A stretch of DNA of 64,000 bases from Pelagibacterium limicola. Lineage in GTDB: Bacteria > Pseudomonadota > Alphaproteobacteria > Rhizobiales > Devosiaceae. Positions 44,280-52,642 of this stretch are shown piece after piece (position 1 is the first letter of the stretch; each line of letters begins with the position of its first letter). The stretch is taken from contig NZ_JADQDB010000001.1 in the NCBI RefSeq assembly GCF_015694405.1, positions 310,001-374,000 on the forward strand, written 5' to 3'. Made by a program: the position numbers and the translations under genes. The notes under the pieces are model-generated. The model made no database searches, had not been told where the DNA came from, and saw nothing but the letters and a program-made list of their open reading frames with translations.

Positions 44280-44550
44280 CGTGAAAAATCCAGATCGGAT
44301 GAGGAAATGCGACGCAAACGCGCTTGCAAGCGCGTGACTAAAGTCGTCGGATATCCCGTGCGATTCTGGACACTTGAGGCTTCTCCCATCTCGTTCTTAT
44401 GCCCTTATCACCGGTTGACCGGTCCGTCCAACGAATTTGCTGGACGGGGATCGCGGAACGCGCCTGTTGAACGCGCCGTTCAAAACATGCAGGCTGATCG
44501 TGGCGTCCGTTGGGCCTAAATAGGGGCACACGAACTAAAAGGAGTTCTCC
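44280..44550. other. Promoter gap with several palindromes
   Basis: Gap between divergent genes. It contains an 18-base perfect palindrome ACGCGCTTGCAAGCGCGT (44318-44335), an ACCGGT...ACCGGT pair near 44410-44423, CCGTCCA/TGGACGG arms near 44424-44447 and a TTGAACG/CGTTCAA hairpin (44467-44483). No gene is seen. The palindromes may be operators for the GNAT or the glutathione-reductase-type gene. Confidence 0.45.
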
Positions 44551-45513
44551 ATGGGCCAACTCATAGACGGAAAATGGTCGACCGAATGGTATGACACCCG
44601 GGCGACGGACGGGAAATTCAAGCGCAGCACATCCGCTTTCAGGAACTGGGTCACCCCCAACGGCGACCCCGGTCCCACGGGCAACGGAGGTTTTGCCGCC
44701 GAAAGCGGGCGATACCATCTCTATGTGTCCTACGCATGTCCCTGGGCGCACCGCACCTTGATCTTCCGCGCGCTCAAGGGGCTCGACGAACACATCTCGG
44801 TCTCCGCGGTTTCGCCCAAAATGCCCGACGAGACCGGTTGGGCATTCACCGGCGAGATGGGATCGGACAGCGACCCCATAAACGGCGCAGACTATCTTTG
44901 GCAGGTCTATACGACGGCGATGCCGGACTATAGCGGCCGGGTGACCGTCCCCGTCCTCTGGGACAAGAAGACCGGCACCATCGTTTCCAATGAAAGCGCC
45001 GAAATCATCCGCATGTTCAATTCCGCTTTCGACGAGCTGACGGGAAATACGCTCGACTTTTACCCCGAAGACAAACGCGCCGAGATCGATGCCATCAACG
45101 AGCGCGTCTATAACGACATCAACAACGGGGTCTACAAGGCCGGCTTCGCGACCACGCAAACCGCATACGAAGAGGCCGTGACGGCGCTGTTTTCGGCATT
45201 GGACTGGATCGAAGGGATCCTTGCAGACTCATCCTTCCTCGCGGGCGATACCCCTACTGAAGCCGATTGGCGCCTGGTCACGACCTTGATGCGGTTCGAT
45301 GCGGTCTATTTCGGCCACTTCAAATGTAATGTCCGCCGGCTCACCGACTATCCCCACCTCTCGCGGCTGCTAAAGACGCTCTATAACTGGCCCGGCCTGG
45401 CACGCACTGTCCGCATCGACCACATCAAATCCCACTATTACTGGAGCCACACCACCATAAACCCGCACCGGATCGTGCCGGTCGGGCCGAACGACCTCGG
45501 CTTCGTGGGTTGA
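44551..45513 (+). CDS. Glutathionyl-hydroquinone reductase (GST Xi class, YqjG/Ecm4 family)
   Basis: A 320-residue GST-fold enzyme that releases hydroquinones from glutathione conjugates. The catalytic Cys lies in YVSYACPWAHRT, the Xi-class signature. Other typical blocks are FRNWVTPNGDPGPTGNGGFAAESGRYHLYVSYAC, VPVLWDKKTGTIVSNESAEIIRM and YFGHFKCNVRRLTDYPHLSRLLKTLY, ending in HKSHY-like DHIKSHYYWSH. An AAGGAG site precedes the ATG. Along with the qorB-like gene it points to a capacity to handle quinones. Confidence 0.93.
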   Translation: MGQLIDGKWSTEWYDTRATDGKFKRSTSAFRNWVTPNGDPGPTGNGGFAAESGRYHLYVSYACPWAHRTLIFRALKGLDEHISVSAVSPKMPDETGWAFTGEMGSDSDPINGADYLWQVYTTAMPDYSGRVTVPVLWDKKTGTIVSNESAEIIRMFNSAFDELTGNTLDFYPEDKRAEIDAINERVYNDINNGVYKAGFATTQTAYEEAVTALFSALDWIEGILADSSFLAGDTPTEADWRLVTTLMRFDAVYFGHFKCNVRRLTDYPHLSRLLKTLYNWPGLARTVRIDHIKSHYYWSHTTINPHRIVPVGPNDLGFVG

Positions 45514-45514
45514 T

Positions 45515-45979
45515 TCACCAGACAGGCGTCTTGTCGGCCGTTCCCGCGATTTCGGCAAGGCGCCGCGCCGTGGCCGGGCTTATTTCCGCGGGCGGGGCAT
45601 CGAGCGCGAACCATCCGATTTCCGCAATCTCGTAGCCGGAAACGAAGTCCCGTTCCTTGTGCGCGGCTCGGGCCACGAAAAAGGTGACATGGTCGCGGTT
45701 GGTGTAGTGCCGGGAATGATAGATGCCGAATAGCTGCACGTGGCCTTCGACGGCATAACCTGTTTCCTCAAGCACCTCCCGGCGGGCGGCCTCTTCCACG
45801 GTTTCGCCGGGATCGACCCCGCCTCCCGGGAAATGCCAGCCGGCATCATAGCCGTGGCGTACCAACAGCACCTTTCCGTCCACGATCACCGCGCAACGCG
45901 CGCCAAGCGTCATGTGCTTGTAGATGCCGATGGCCCTCAGCATCAGCCCGAACTTCAAACGCTGCCAGTGCGATACCAT
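45515..45979 (-). CDS. Nudix hydrolase
   Basis: A 154-residue Nudix protein with box [24 protein letters not shown], which fits Gx5Ex7REUxEExGU exactly. The fold is seen in [33 protein letters not shown]. The N-terminus ([24 protein letters not shown]) precedes the core. The start ATG at 45979 has AGGGA eight bases upstream; ATG at 46003 is an alternative. The substrate cannot be told. It converges with the glutathione-linked gene, stop to stop 1 base apart. Confidence 0.88.
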   Translation of the reverse strand: MVSHWQRLKFGLMLRAIGIYKHMTLGARCAVIVDGKVLLVRHGYDAGWHFPGGGVDPGETVEEAARREVLEETGYAVEGHVQLFGIYHSRHYTNRDHVTFFVARAAHKERDFVSGYEIAEIGWFALDAPPAEISPATARRLAEIAGTADKTPVW

Positions 45980-46083
45980 CTGCGTGTCCCTTGGCGCTCC
46001 CATACCCTGTGGCCATAAATAGGGCAATTAGTGCCATTCCGCCATTTTCTTGCCGCAGGCAACGTGGCAATAGTCCCTCAGTG

Positions 46084-46974
46084 ATGATTACACTCGCACA
46101 TATTTCCGACGTCCACCTCGCGCCCCTGCCCCGCGTTACCCCGCGCGAGCTGATGTCCAAACGCATCACGGGCTGGCTCAACTGGCGGCTGAAACGCGCC
46201 CGGGACATGCACCGCGATACGCTGGCGGGCCTCGTTGCTCACATGAAGGCCCAGCGCCCCGACAGGATCGCGGTGGCTGGCGACCTCGTAAATCTTGCCC
46301 TCGACGGCGAGGTTTTCCGCGCCCTCGACTGGCTCAAGGCGCTTGGGACGCCTGAAACGGTGTGCGTGGTCCCCGGCAATCACGACGCCTACGTGAAAGG
46401 AGCGCTGGACGGGGCGCTCGCGACCTACGGCGCCTATATGACCGGCGAGACGCTCGATGAGGAACGCTTTCCTTATGTGCGGCGAACGGGACAGGTCGCG
46501 CTGATCGGGGTGTCGAGCGCCATCGCCACCCCGCCCTTCGTTGCGGCGGGACAGGTCGGGCAGCCGCAAATGGAGCGCCTGGGCAAGCTGCTCACCCTGC
46601 TCCGCGATGCGGGCTACTTCCGGGTTGTCTTGATCCACCACCCGCCTCATGCCGGATATGCCGACTCGCGGCGGTCGGGGCTTTGGGATGCCGTGTTGCT
46701 GCGCTCGATGCTTTCGCAAACCGGCGCAGAACTGATCCTCCACGGCCATACCCATCAATCCACCGTCAACGCCATCGTGGGACCGGACCGTGAGATTCCG
46801 GTGATCGGGGTAGCAGCCGCGTCCGCTTCCCCGGGCGGCCATGATGCGCCCGGACGCTACAATCTTTTCCGCATCGAGCGAGTTGGGAGCGAATGGACCT
46901 GCAATATGCGCGAATTTGGCTACCAGCGCATCGGCGACGACATTACCATGCGTCTGCAGATGCGAATCTATTGA
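46084..46974 (+). CDS. Metallophosphoesterase, cyclic-nucleotide phosphodiesterase-like (CpdA-type)
   Basis: A 296-residue calcineurin-like phosphoesterase. All five metal motifs are present: DVHLAP (D-x-H), GDLVN, GNHDAY, HHPPH and GHTHQS. The layout resembles the CpdA/YfcE-icc cyclic phosphodiesterase group, but specificity is not proven. The ATG at 46084 gives the typical start ITLAHISDVHLAP. It lies 7 bases before murL, suggesting one transcript. Confidence 0.88.
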   Translation: MITLAHISDVHLAPLPRVTPRELMSKRITGWLNWRLKRARDMHRDTLAGLVAHMKAQRPDRIAVAGDLVNLALDGEVFRALDWLKALGTPETVCVVPGNHDAYVKGALDGALATYGAYMTGETLDEERFPYVRRTGQVALIGVSSAIATPPFVAAGQVGQPQMERLGKLLTLLRDAGYFRVVLIHHPPHAGYADSRRSGLWDAVLLRSMLSQTGAELILHGHTHQSTVNAIVGPDREIPVIGVAAASASPGGHDAPGRYNLFRIERVGSEWTCNMREFGYQRIGDDITMRLQMRIY

Positions 46975-46981
46975 GGGCCCG

Positions 46982-48316
46982 TTGACCGAAACCGTCTTCA
47001 CCGTCGAGAGACCGCGATTTGACCCCCGGACCGGCGCCGCCCTTTTCGGCTATCGGCTCGGCGAGTTGAGCTTTACCGAAAAGCTGGAATTTCCGGTTCC
47101 CGAACTCGGCGCGGAGAAAGCGGCCTCGGGCGCCTTTGCCCATCTTCTCGATCTCACTGCCGCTGTCCTGGGCGTGAGCTATTTCAAGCTTCTCGCGCCG
47201 CTCGATATCGACCTGACAGCGCTTTCGCTGGCCGAAGGCGACGCCGCATTCCTGACGGACGTCTATGAAAATGGCCTGGGCGAATTCTACGCCCGCAACG
47301 CCCTCGAGCGGTTCGGCCGGCTGAGGTTCCGCTTAAGCTCGCCGCGCACACCCACCAGCTCCCTTACCTTGCTCGAACGGACTCTGGTTCTGATCGGTGG
47401 AGGCAAGGACTCGCTGGTCAGCGTCGACCTGCTCGAACGCGCCGGAAAGGCCATTACGCTTTTCGCCGTCAATCCCAAGGGACCGATCCTGTCGACCGCC
47501 CAACGGTCCGGCCACGAGATGATCGGCGTCACGCGCACGCTCGATCCCGAAATGATCCGGCTATCGAAGGAGGAGGGCTATTACAACGGTCACGTCCCCT
47601 CCACGGCCATCAACTCGATGATCGCAGCCCTCGCGGCCTCCCTCTATGGGTTCGATACGATCATTCTCTCCAATGAGCGTTCCGCCAGCGAGGGCAACAT
47701 CGCATTCGACGGCCGCGAGACCAATCACCAGCATTCCAAATCCCTCGATTTCGAGCGATTGATCGGCGGAACCCTCGCCCGCGCCAGCGGAGGCGGGCTG
47801 GGGTATTTTTCACTGCTGCGCCCTTACTCCGAAGCCCGTATCGGCCAGCTTTTCGCGCGAACTAGCCGCTACGACGATGTCTTTTCGAGTTGCAACGCCA
47901 ACTTCCGCCTCGGTGGGAACAAGGGCCCGCTTTGGTGCGGGAAATGCCCTAAATGCCACTTCGTATTCCTCGTCCTCGCGCCCTGGATGACGTATGACCG
48001 CCTGACGGCGATCTTCGGCCAGGACGTGCTCGACAATCCCGAAAACATCCCCGCCTATCGCGAACTGACCGGTCTTTCAGGACACAAGCCCTGGGAATGT
48101 GTGGGCGAAATCCTCGAAGCCGCCGCCTGCCTCTGGCGCCTCACGGGGAATGCCGACTGGCGCAACTGCACGGTCGTTGCAACACTCAGGCCCGAACTCG
48201 AAGCCTTCTATGGCCAGTCCAAGCTCGAAACGGCCTTCGAGGAACTGATGACCGACAGTCCAGACCACCTCATTCCCGCTTCTTTCCAAACCGCGGTTGC
48301 ATCCCATGCTGCTTAA
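46982..48316 (+). CDS. murL: UDP-MurNAc-L-Ala-L-Glu epimerase, MurL
   Basis: MurL epimerises the terminal L-Glu of UDP-MurNAc-L-Ala-L-Glu to D-Glu using ATP, replacing the glutamate racemase route for peptidoglycan. The 444-residue protein has a PP-loop-like motif IGGGKDS (138-144), NERSASEGN, HQHSKSLDFE and a CGKCPKC cluster (319-325) that may bind zinc. Its placement 11 bases overlapping murD2 strongly supports the identity, since MurL and MurD2 act in sequence. The start is TTG at 46982 with GAGGG upstream; ATG starts further upstream would run through the phosphoesterase gene. Confidence 0.88.
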   Translation: MTETVFTVERPRFDPRTGAALFGYRLGELSFTEKLEFPVPELGAEKAASGAFAHLLDLTAAVLGVSYFKLLAPLDIDLTALSLAEGDAAFLTDVYENGLGEFYARNALERFGRLRFRLSSPRTPTSSLTLLERTLVLIGGGKDSLVSVDLLERAGKAITLFAVNPKGPILSTAQRSGHEMIGVTRTLDPEMIRLSKEEGYYNGHVPSTAINSMIAALAASLYGFDTIILSNERSASEGNIAFDGRETNHQHSKSLDFERLIGGTLARASGGGLGYFSLLRPYSEARIGQLFARTSRYDDVFSSCNANFRLGGNKGPLWCGKCPKCHFVFLVLAPWMTYDRLTAIFGQDVLDNPENIPAYRELTGLSGHKPWECVGEILEAAACLWRLTGNADWRNCTVVATLRPELEAFYGQSKLETAFEELMTDSPDHLIPASFQTAVASHAA

Positions 48317-49580
48317 CGGACCGGTTCTTCTTTATGGCGCGGGCCGGGAGGCCCGTTCGACGGCCAGCTTCCTGCGCAAGCGCTATCCCGATCTCGACCT
48401 GTTCGTCACAAGCGATGACGGCGAGGTTTCCCTCGATGGCGCAACCTTCATCCCGGCAAACGAAGCCGCGGACGTGACGCGTTTCGGAACGATTGTAAAA
48501 AGCCCCGGCGTCTCGCTCTACAAACCCATTTTCGAGGCCGCCCGGCAGGCCGGCGTGCCGATAACCTCCAACCTCAACATCTGGGCCGAACATTTCAGGG
48601 ATGGCCGTATGGTCGTCGCCATTTCCGGCACCAAGGGCAAGTCCACGACGGCGACCCTCGTACACCTGATGCTCATCCATTCCGGGGTCGATGCCGTCCT
48701 GGCCGGCAATGTCGGGATTCCGCCGCTCGATGCCGAAGACAAGGCCCCGGTCGTCGTGCTCGAACTCTCCTCCTATCAGGTGGCCGATATCGGCTTTGCG
48801 CCCGACATCGCTGCGATATCCAATCTTTATCCCGAGCACGTCGACTGGCACGGCGGGTTGGACAACTACTATCGAGACAAGCTCAATATTTTCGTGAAGG
48901 GGCCCAAGCTCGCCGCACTGGGACCGCAGGCGGCAAGCAATGAGCGCGTCCTTGCCGCCATTCCGCCAGGGACCTTGCGCGTTCCATCGCTCGACATCGA
49001 CCTTGCCGACGAAATCCTGATCGCGGCGATGCATTCCAGGCTCAAGGGCGCGCACAACCACGATAACGCCCGGCTCGCCGCAGCCATCGCGCTGGCCGCC
49101 GGGGCCACGCGGGAGGGCATATTCAGGGGCATCGAAGCGTTCGTTCCCCTGCCTCATCGGCTCGAGGAACTGACCGTCGGCGACGTTCTTTTCATCGATG
49201 ACTCCATCTCAACGACGCCAGAGGCGACCAAAGTCGCCCTCGCCGCCTATCGCGGGCGGCGGATCGCGCTCCTCGCCGGAGGGCACGAGCGCCAGCAGGA
49301 CTATACCGATCTCGCCAATCTCATGGGCCTCGCCGGAGTGACGACGCTATGCTGCCTGCCCGTTACCGGGCCGCGCATTGCCGCCGCTGTGCGCGAGAAC
49401 ACACCCGTGCCGGTGAAAGAATGCGCAACGCTCGACGAGGCCATGCAATACCTCGCCGCCCACCGTGCCGATTTCGATACGGTTCTCCTCTCGCCCGGGG
49501 CGCCGAGCTACAACCAGTTCAAGAATTTCGAGGAACGTGGCGAAGCGTTCAAACAATTGGCCCGAAGGTATTTCGCCTAG
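48306..49580 (+). CDS. murD2: UDP-N-acetylmuramoyl-L-alanine--L-glutamate ligase, MurD2
   Basis: A Mur ligase that adds L-Glu (not D-Glu) to UDP-MurNAc-L-Ala in the MurD2/MurL route. The 424-residue protein has the ATP site SGTKGKSTT at 107-115 (K112), ELSSYQVADI, NLYPEHVDWHG, and a substrate domain HRLEELTVGDVLFIDDSISTTPEAT then LLAGGHERQQDY. It overlaps murL by 11 bases at the start, so translation is coupled. It is shorter than classical MurD and differs in N-terminal sequence. Assignment of L-Glu specificity rests on the murL neighbour. Confidence 0.88.
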   Translation: MLLNGPVLLYGAGREARSTASFLRKRYPDLDLFVTSDDGEVSLDGATFIPANEAADVTRFGTIVKSPGVSLYKPIFEAARQAGVPITSNLNIWAEHFRDGRMVVAISGTKGKSTTATLVHLMLIHSGVDAVLAGNVGIPPLDAEDKAPVVVLELSSYQVADIGFAPDIAAISNLYPEHVDWHGGLDNYYRDKLNIFVKGPKLAALGPQAASNERVLAAIPPGTLRVPSLDIDLADEILIAAMHSRLKGAHNHDNARLAAAIALAAGATREGIFRGIEAFVPLPHRLEELTVGDVLFIDDSISTTPEATKVALAAYRGRRIALLAGGHERQQDYTDLANLMGLAGVTTLCCLPVTGPRIAAAVRENTPVPVKECATLDEAMQYLAAHRADFDTVLLSPGAPSYNQFKNFEERGEAFKQLARRYFA

Positions 49581-49589
49581 GGCGCGCGG

Positions 49590-49901
49590 CTAGACGCTGA
49601 TATCGAGCATGCTGCCGGTCGACGTGCCGGCGCTCGGCAGGGAGGAGGAAATGCTGTTCTGCAGAGCCTCGGCCTTCTTCTTGCCTTCGGCGATGATCCG
49701 GTCGGCCGCGGTTTTGGCGACGTTGTCGACATTCGCGGAAATCTGGTAATTGAAGGTATTGGCGAACGCGTTGACGAGGATGTCGTTCTTGCGTTGAAAG
49801 TCGCGCATCATCGAGCGCCGTCTGGCAAGCTTCTGGATATGCTCGTTCCAGGCGGTCGGCTTGGGCGACCAGTTCATTTTTTTGAAGCCAATCTGCTTCA
49901 T
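49590..49901 (-). CDS. Hypothetical protein, 103 residues
   Basis: Starts with ATG at 49901 behind a weak GAGCG site. A charged N-terminal half (WNEHIQKLARRRSMMRDFQRKNDILVNAFANTFNYQI) is followed by a helical segment and a Ser/Thr-rich C-terminus (SISSSLPSAGTSTGSMLDISV). The Q-K-ND...FN pattern reminds me of small flagellar or secretion-linked proteins, but I cannot support a family. It is convergent with murD2. Confidence 0.65.
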   Translation of the reverse strand: MKQIGFKKMNWSPKPTAWNEHIQKLARRRSMMRDFQRKNDILVNAFANTFNYQISANVDNVAKTAADRIIAEGKKKAEALQNSISSSLPSAGTSTGSMLDISV

Positions 49902-49975
49902 CGCTCAAGCCCAAGGGTTTGCACAATCGCTTTAAGGCTAGCAGGCCGCAATTAACATTGCGTTAGCAATTGCCT

Positions 49976-50386
49976 TCAGAGTGCACGCTCTTCGAGCTCG
50001 ATCAGCACCCCGTCGAAATCCTTGGGATGCAGAAAGAGAACCGGCAACCCGTGCGCGCCGATCTTCGGCTGCCCGTCACCCAGCACCCGCGCGCCTTGCG
50101 CTTGCAGCAGCCGCGCCGCGTCGGCGATGTCCTCCACCTCGAAACACATGTGGTGCATCCCGCCGTCGGGGTTCTTTTCAAGGAATTTTGCTATGGGCGA
50201 ATCCGTGCCCAAGGGCTCGAGCAGTTCGACCTTGGTGTTGCCGGTATCGACAAAAACCACCGTCACGCCGTGCTCGGGCAAAGCCTGCGGGGCGGAGACC
50301 GAAGCGCCGAGCATGTCGCGGTATTTTCGCGCTGCGGCAGCAAGGTCCGGCACGGCAATCGCGATATGATTGAGCCGCCCGATCAT
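49976..50386 (-). CDS. mce: Methylmalonyl-CoA epimerase
   Basis: A 136-residue VOC-fold enzyme that interconverts (S)- and (R)-methylmalonyl-CoA between propionyl-CoA carboxylase and mutase. [51 protein letters not shown] and the end GVLIELEE hold the His/Gln/Glu metal ligands. It overlaps the mutase gene stop by 4 bases. The pathway order in the window is carboxylase, mutase, epimerase on one strand. Confidence 0.94.
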   Translation of the reverse strand: MIGRLNHIAIAVPDLAAAARKYRDMLGASVSAPQALPEHGVTVVFVDTGNTKVELLEPLGTDSPIAKFLEKNPDGGMHHMCFEVEDIADAARLLQAQGARVLGDGQPKIGAHGLPVLFLHPKDFDGVLIELEERAL

Positions 50387-52500
50387 CTGTTGGACAATCT
50401 TCCCTCGATCCGCCCAAGCACGGCAAAGGCAGCGTCGAGCACGTTGGTGCCCGGACCGAAGATCTCCGCAACGCCTGCCGCGCGCAAAAAGTCGTAGTCG
50501 GTGCCCGGAATGACTCCGCCCACGACCACCGCCACATCGTCCAACCCGCGCGCCCTCAGCGCGCCGATCAGTTCGGGAACCAGCGTCTTATGTCCCGCGG
50601 CCAGCGAGGAAACACCCACGGCGTCGACCTTGAGATCTTCGGCATGTGCCGCAACTTCGTCGGGGGTCTCGAACAGCGAGCCCAGGTGAACCTCGAAACC
50701 GAGATCGGCGAAAGCCGTCGCAATCACCTTCGCGCCCCTGTCGTGCCCGTCCTGCCCCATCTTGGCAATGAAGATCGAGGGTGGCCGCGAATGAGCGGTA
50801 CGGAAGCCCGCGATGCGGGTCCGCAGTGCCTCGAACTGCGGGTCGGCGGCATATTCCTCCGCATAGACGCCCGACAGCACGCGCGTTGTCGCATTGTAGC
50901 GCCCGAAAACATCCTCCATCGCCTGGCTGATTTCGCCCAGCGTTGCGCGCGCCCGTGCCGCCTCGATCGCCGCTTCGAGCAGATTGCCCTCGTCCATCGC
51001 CGCAAACTCGCGCAGCGCATCGAGCGCGAACCGGCAACGCGCCTCGTCCCGCGTCCTGCGAACCGCCTTGATGCGGGCGACCTGCCCCGCCCGGACCTTG
51101 GCATTGTCGATCTCGAGCGTTTCGACCGGGTGCTCGGTATCGAGGCGGTAGCGATTTACCCCGACAATCACCTCCTCGCCACGGTCGATCGCCGCCTGCC
51201 TTACGGCGGCTGCCTTTTCGATCTCCAGCTTGGGCTGTCCCGATTGCACCACCTTGGTCATGCCGCCTTCGGCCTCGACTTCGGCGATCAGCTTTTCGGC
51301 CTTCTCGACCAGTTGCGCGGTCAACGCCTCGATATAATGCGATCCGCCCAGGGGATCGACGACGTCAGTTACCCGCGTTTCGTGCTGGAGGATCAGCTGC
51401 GTATTCCGCGCAATCCGTGAGGAGGTTTCCGTCGGCAGCGCAATGGCTTCATCGAAGGAATTGGTGTGCAGGCTCTGCGTTCCCCCAAGCACCGCCGCCA
51501 TCGCCTCGAACGCCGTGCGCACGATGTTATTGTAAGGGTCCTGTTCGGTCAGCGAGACGCCCGAGGTCTGGCAATGCGTACGCAGCATCTTGGACCGCGG
51601 GTCCTTCGCGCCCAGATCGGTCATGATTCGCGCCCACAGGGTGCGCGCCGCCCTCAGCTTGGCGATCTCGACAAAGAAGTTCATGCCGATACCGAAAAAG
51701 AACGAGAGCCGCCCCGCGAAGCTATCGATGTCGAGCCCCCGCGCCTGCGCCGCACGAACATATTCCATCCCGTCGGCCAGCGTATAGGCAAGTTCCTGGA
51801 TCGCCGTCGCGCCCGCCTCGTGCATGTGATAGCCCGAGATCGAGATGGAATTGAACTTGGGCATATGCCGCGCGGTATGGGCAATGATATCGCCCACGAT
51901 TCGCATCGAGGGCTCGGGCGGGTAGATATAGGTATTGCGGACCAGGAACTCCTTCAAAATGTCGTTCTGAATGGTCCCCGACAGCTTCTCCTGAGGCACG
52001 CCCTGCTCTTCGGCCGCGACGATGAACATCGCGAGCACCGGGACCACCGCGCCGTTCATGGTCATCGAAACGCTCATCTGGTCGAGCGGGATGCCGTCGA
52101 ACAGGATCTTCATGTCCTCGACGGTATCGATGGCCACGCCTGCCTTGCCGACGTCACCCACCACGCGCGGATGATCGGAATCGTAACCCCGGTGGGTGGC
52201 CAGATCGAAGGCGACCGAAAGCCCCTTCTGCCCGCGCTCAAGTGCACGACGGTAAAACCGGTTGCTGTCTTCGGCAGTCGAGAACCCGGCATACTGCCGG
52301 ATCGTCCACGCCCGGTTGGCATACATCGTTGCCCGCACGCCACGCGTGAAGGGCTCAACGCCGGGGATCGCGCCGTCATCACCGAGATAAACGGGAGAAA
52401 CGCACAAGCCGCCATAATCGCGGTCGAGCGATTCAAGCGGAGCGTCCCCAAGTTCCTTTTGCGCGAGTTTCTGCCAGGTTTGCCGGAGGTCGTCGGTCAT
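50383..52500 (-). CDS. Methylmalonyl-CoA mutase
   Basis: An adenosylcobalamin enzyme converting (R)-methylmalonyl-CoA to succinyl-CoA. The 705-residue single-chain form has [30 protein letters not shown], the TIM barrel with [24 protein letters not shown], and a C-terminal cobalamin domain with [11 protein letters not shown] (the D-x-H-x2-G motif) and SSLAAGH. The ATG at 52500 is clear. Use of the enzyme needs vitamin B12. The gene lies between an inverted-repeat element (52504) and mce, in the propionate module. Confidence 0.95.
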   Translation of the reverse strand: MTDDLRQTWQKLAQKELGDAPLESLDRDYGGLCVSPVYLGDDGAIPGVEPFTRGVRATMYANRAWTIRQYAGFSTAEDSNRFYRRALERGQKGLSVAFDLATHRGYDSDHPRVVGDVGKAGVAIDTVEDMKILFDGIPLDQMSVSMTMNGAVVPVLAMFIVAAEEQGVPQEKLSGTIQNDILKEFLVRNTYIYPPEPSMRIVGDIIAHTARHMPKFNSISISGYHMHEAGATAIQELAYTLADGMEYVRAAQARGLDIDSFAGRLSFFFGIGMNFFVEIAKLRAARTLWARIMTDLGAKDPRSKMLRTHCQTSGVSLTEQDPYNNIVRTAFEAMAAVLGGTQSLHTNSFDEAIALPTETSSRIARNTQLILQHETRVTDVVDPLGGSHYIEALTAQLVEKAEKLIAEVEAEGGMTKVVQSGQPKLEIEKAAAVRQAAIDRGEEVIVGVNRYRLDTEHPVETLEIDNAKVRAGQVARIKAVRRTRDEARCRFALDALREFAAMDEGNLLEAAIEAARARATLGEISQAMEDVFGRYNATTRVLSGVYAEEYAADPQFEALRTRIAGFRTAHSRPPSIFIAKMGQDGHDRGAKVIATAFADLGFEVHLGSLFETPDEVAAHAEDLKVDAVGVSSLAAGHKTLVPELIGALRARGLDDVAVVVGGVIPGTDYDFLRAAGVAEIFGPGTNVLDAAFAVLGRIEGRLSNR

Positions 52501-52503
52501 CGC

Positions 52504-52629
52504 ATACCCCCACCCCTGGCCCCTCCCCTCAAGGGGGAGGGGAATCGGTTTCGTGCGCCTGGCAGATATCTACCCCACCCGCAATGCGGCCCCCCTCCCC
52601 CTTGAGGGGAGGGGCGGGGGGTGGGGGTT
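52504..52629. repeat. Large G/C-run inverted repeat between pccA and the mutase gene
   Basis: A 23-base arm CCCCTCCCCTCAAGGGGGAGGGG (52520-52542) is matched perfectly by its reverse complement at 52592-52614, with an imperfect CCCCACCCC/GGGGTGGGG extension outside. Each arm can also fold on itself through CTCAAG. The 49-base centre has no gene. Such CCCCTC-CAAGGGGG elements are common interspersed repeats in alphaproteobacteria, so this is probably a MITE-like or REP-like copy. Confidence 0.8.
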
Positions 52630-52642
52630 CGCCGCCGGCCCA

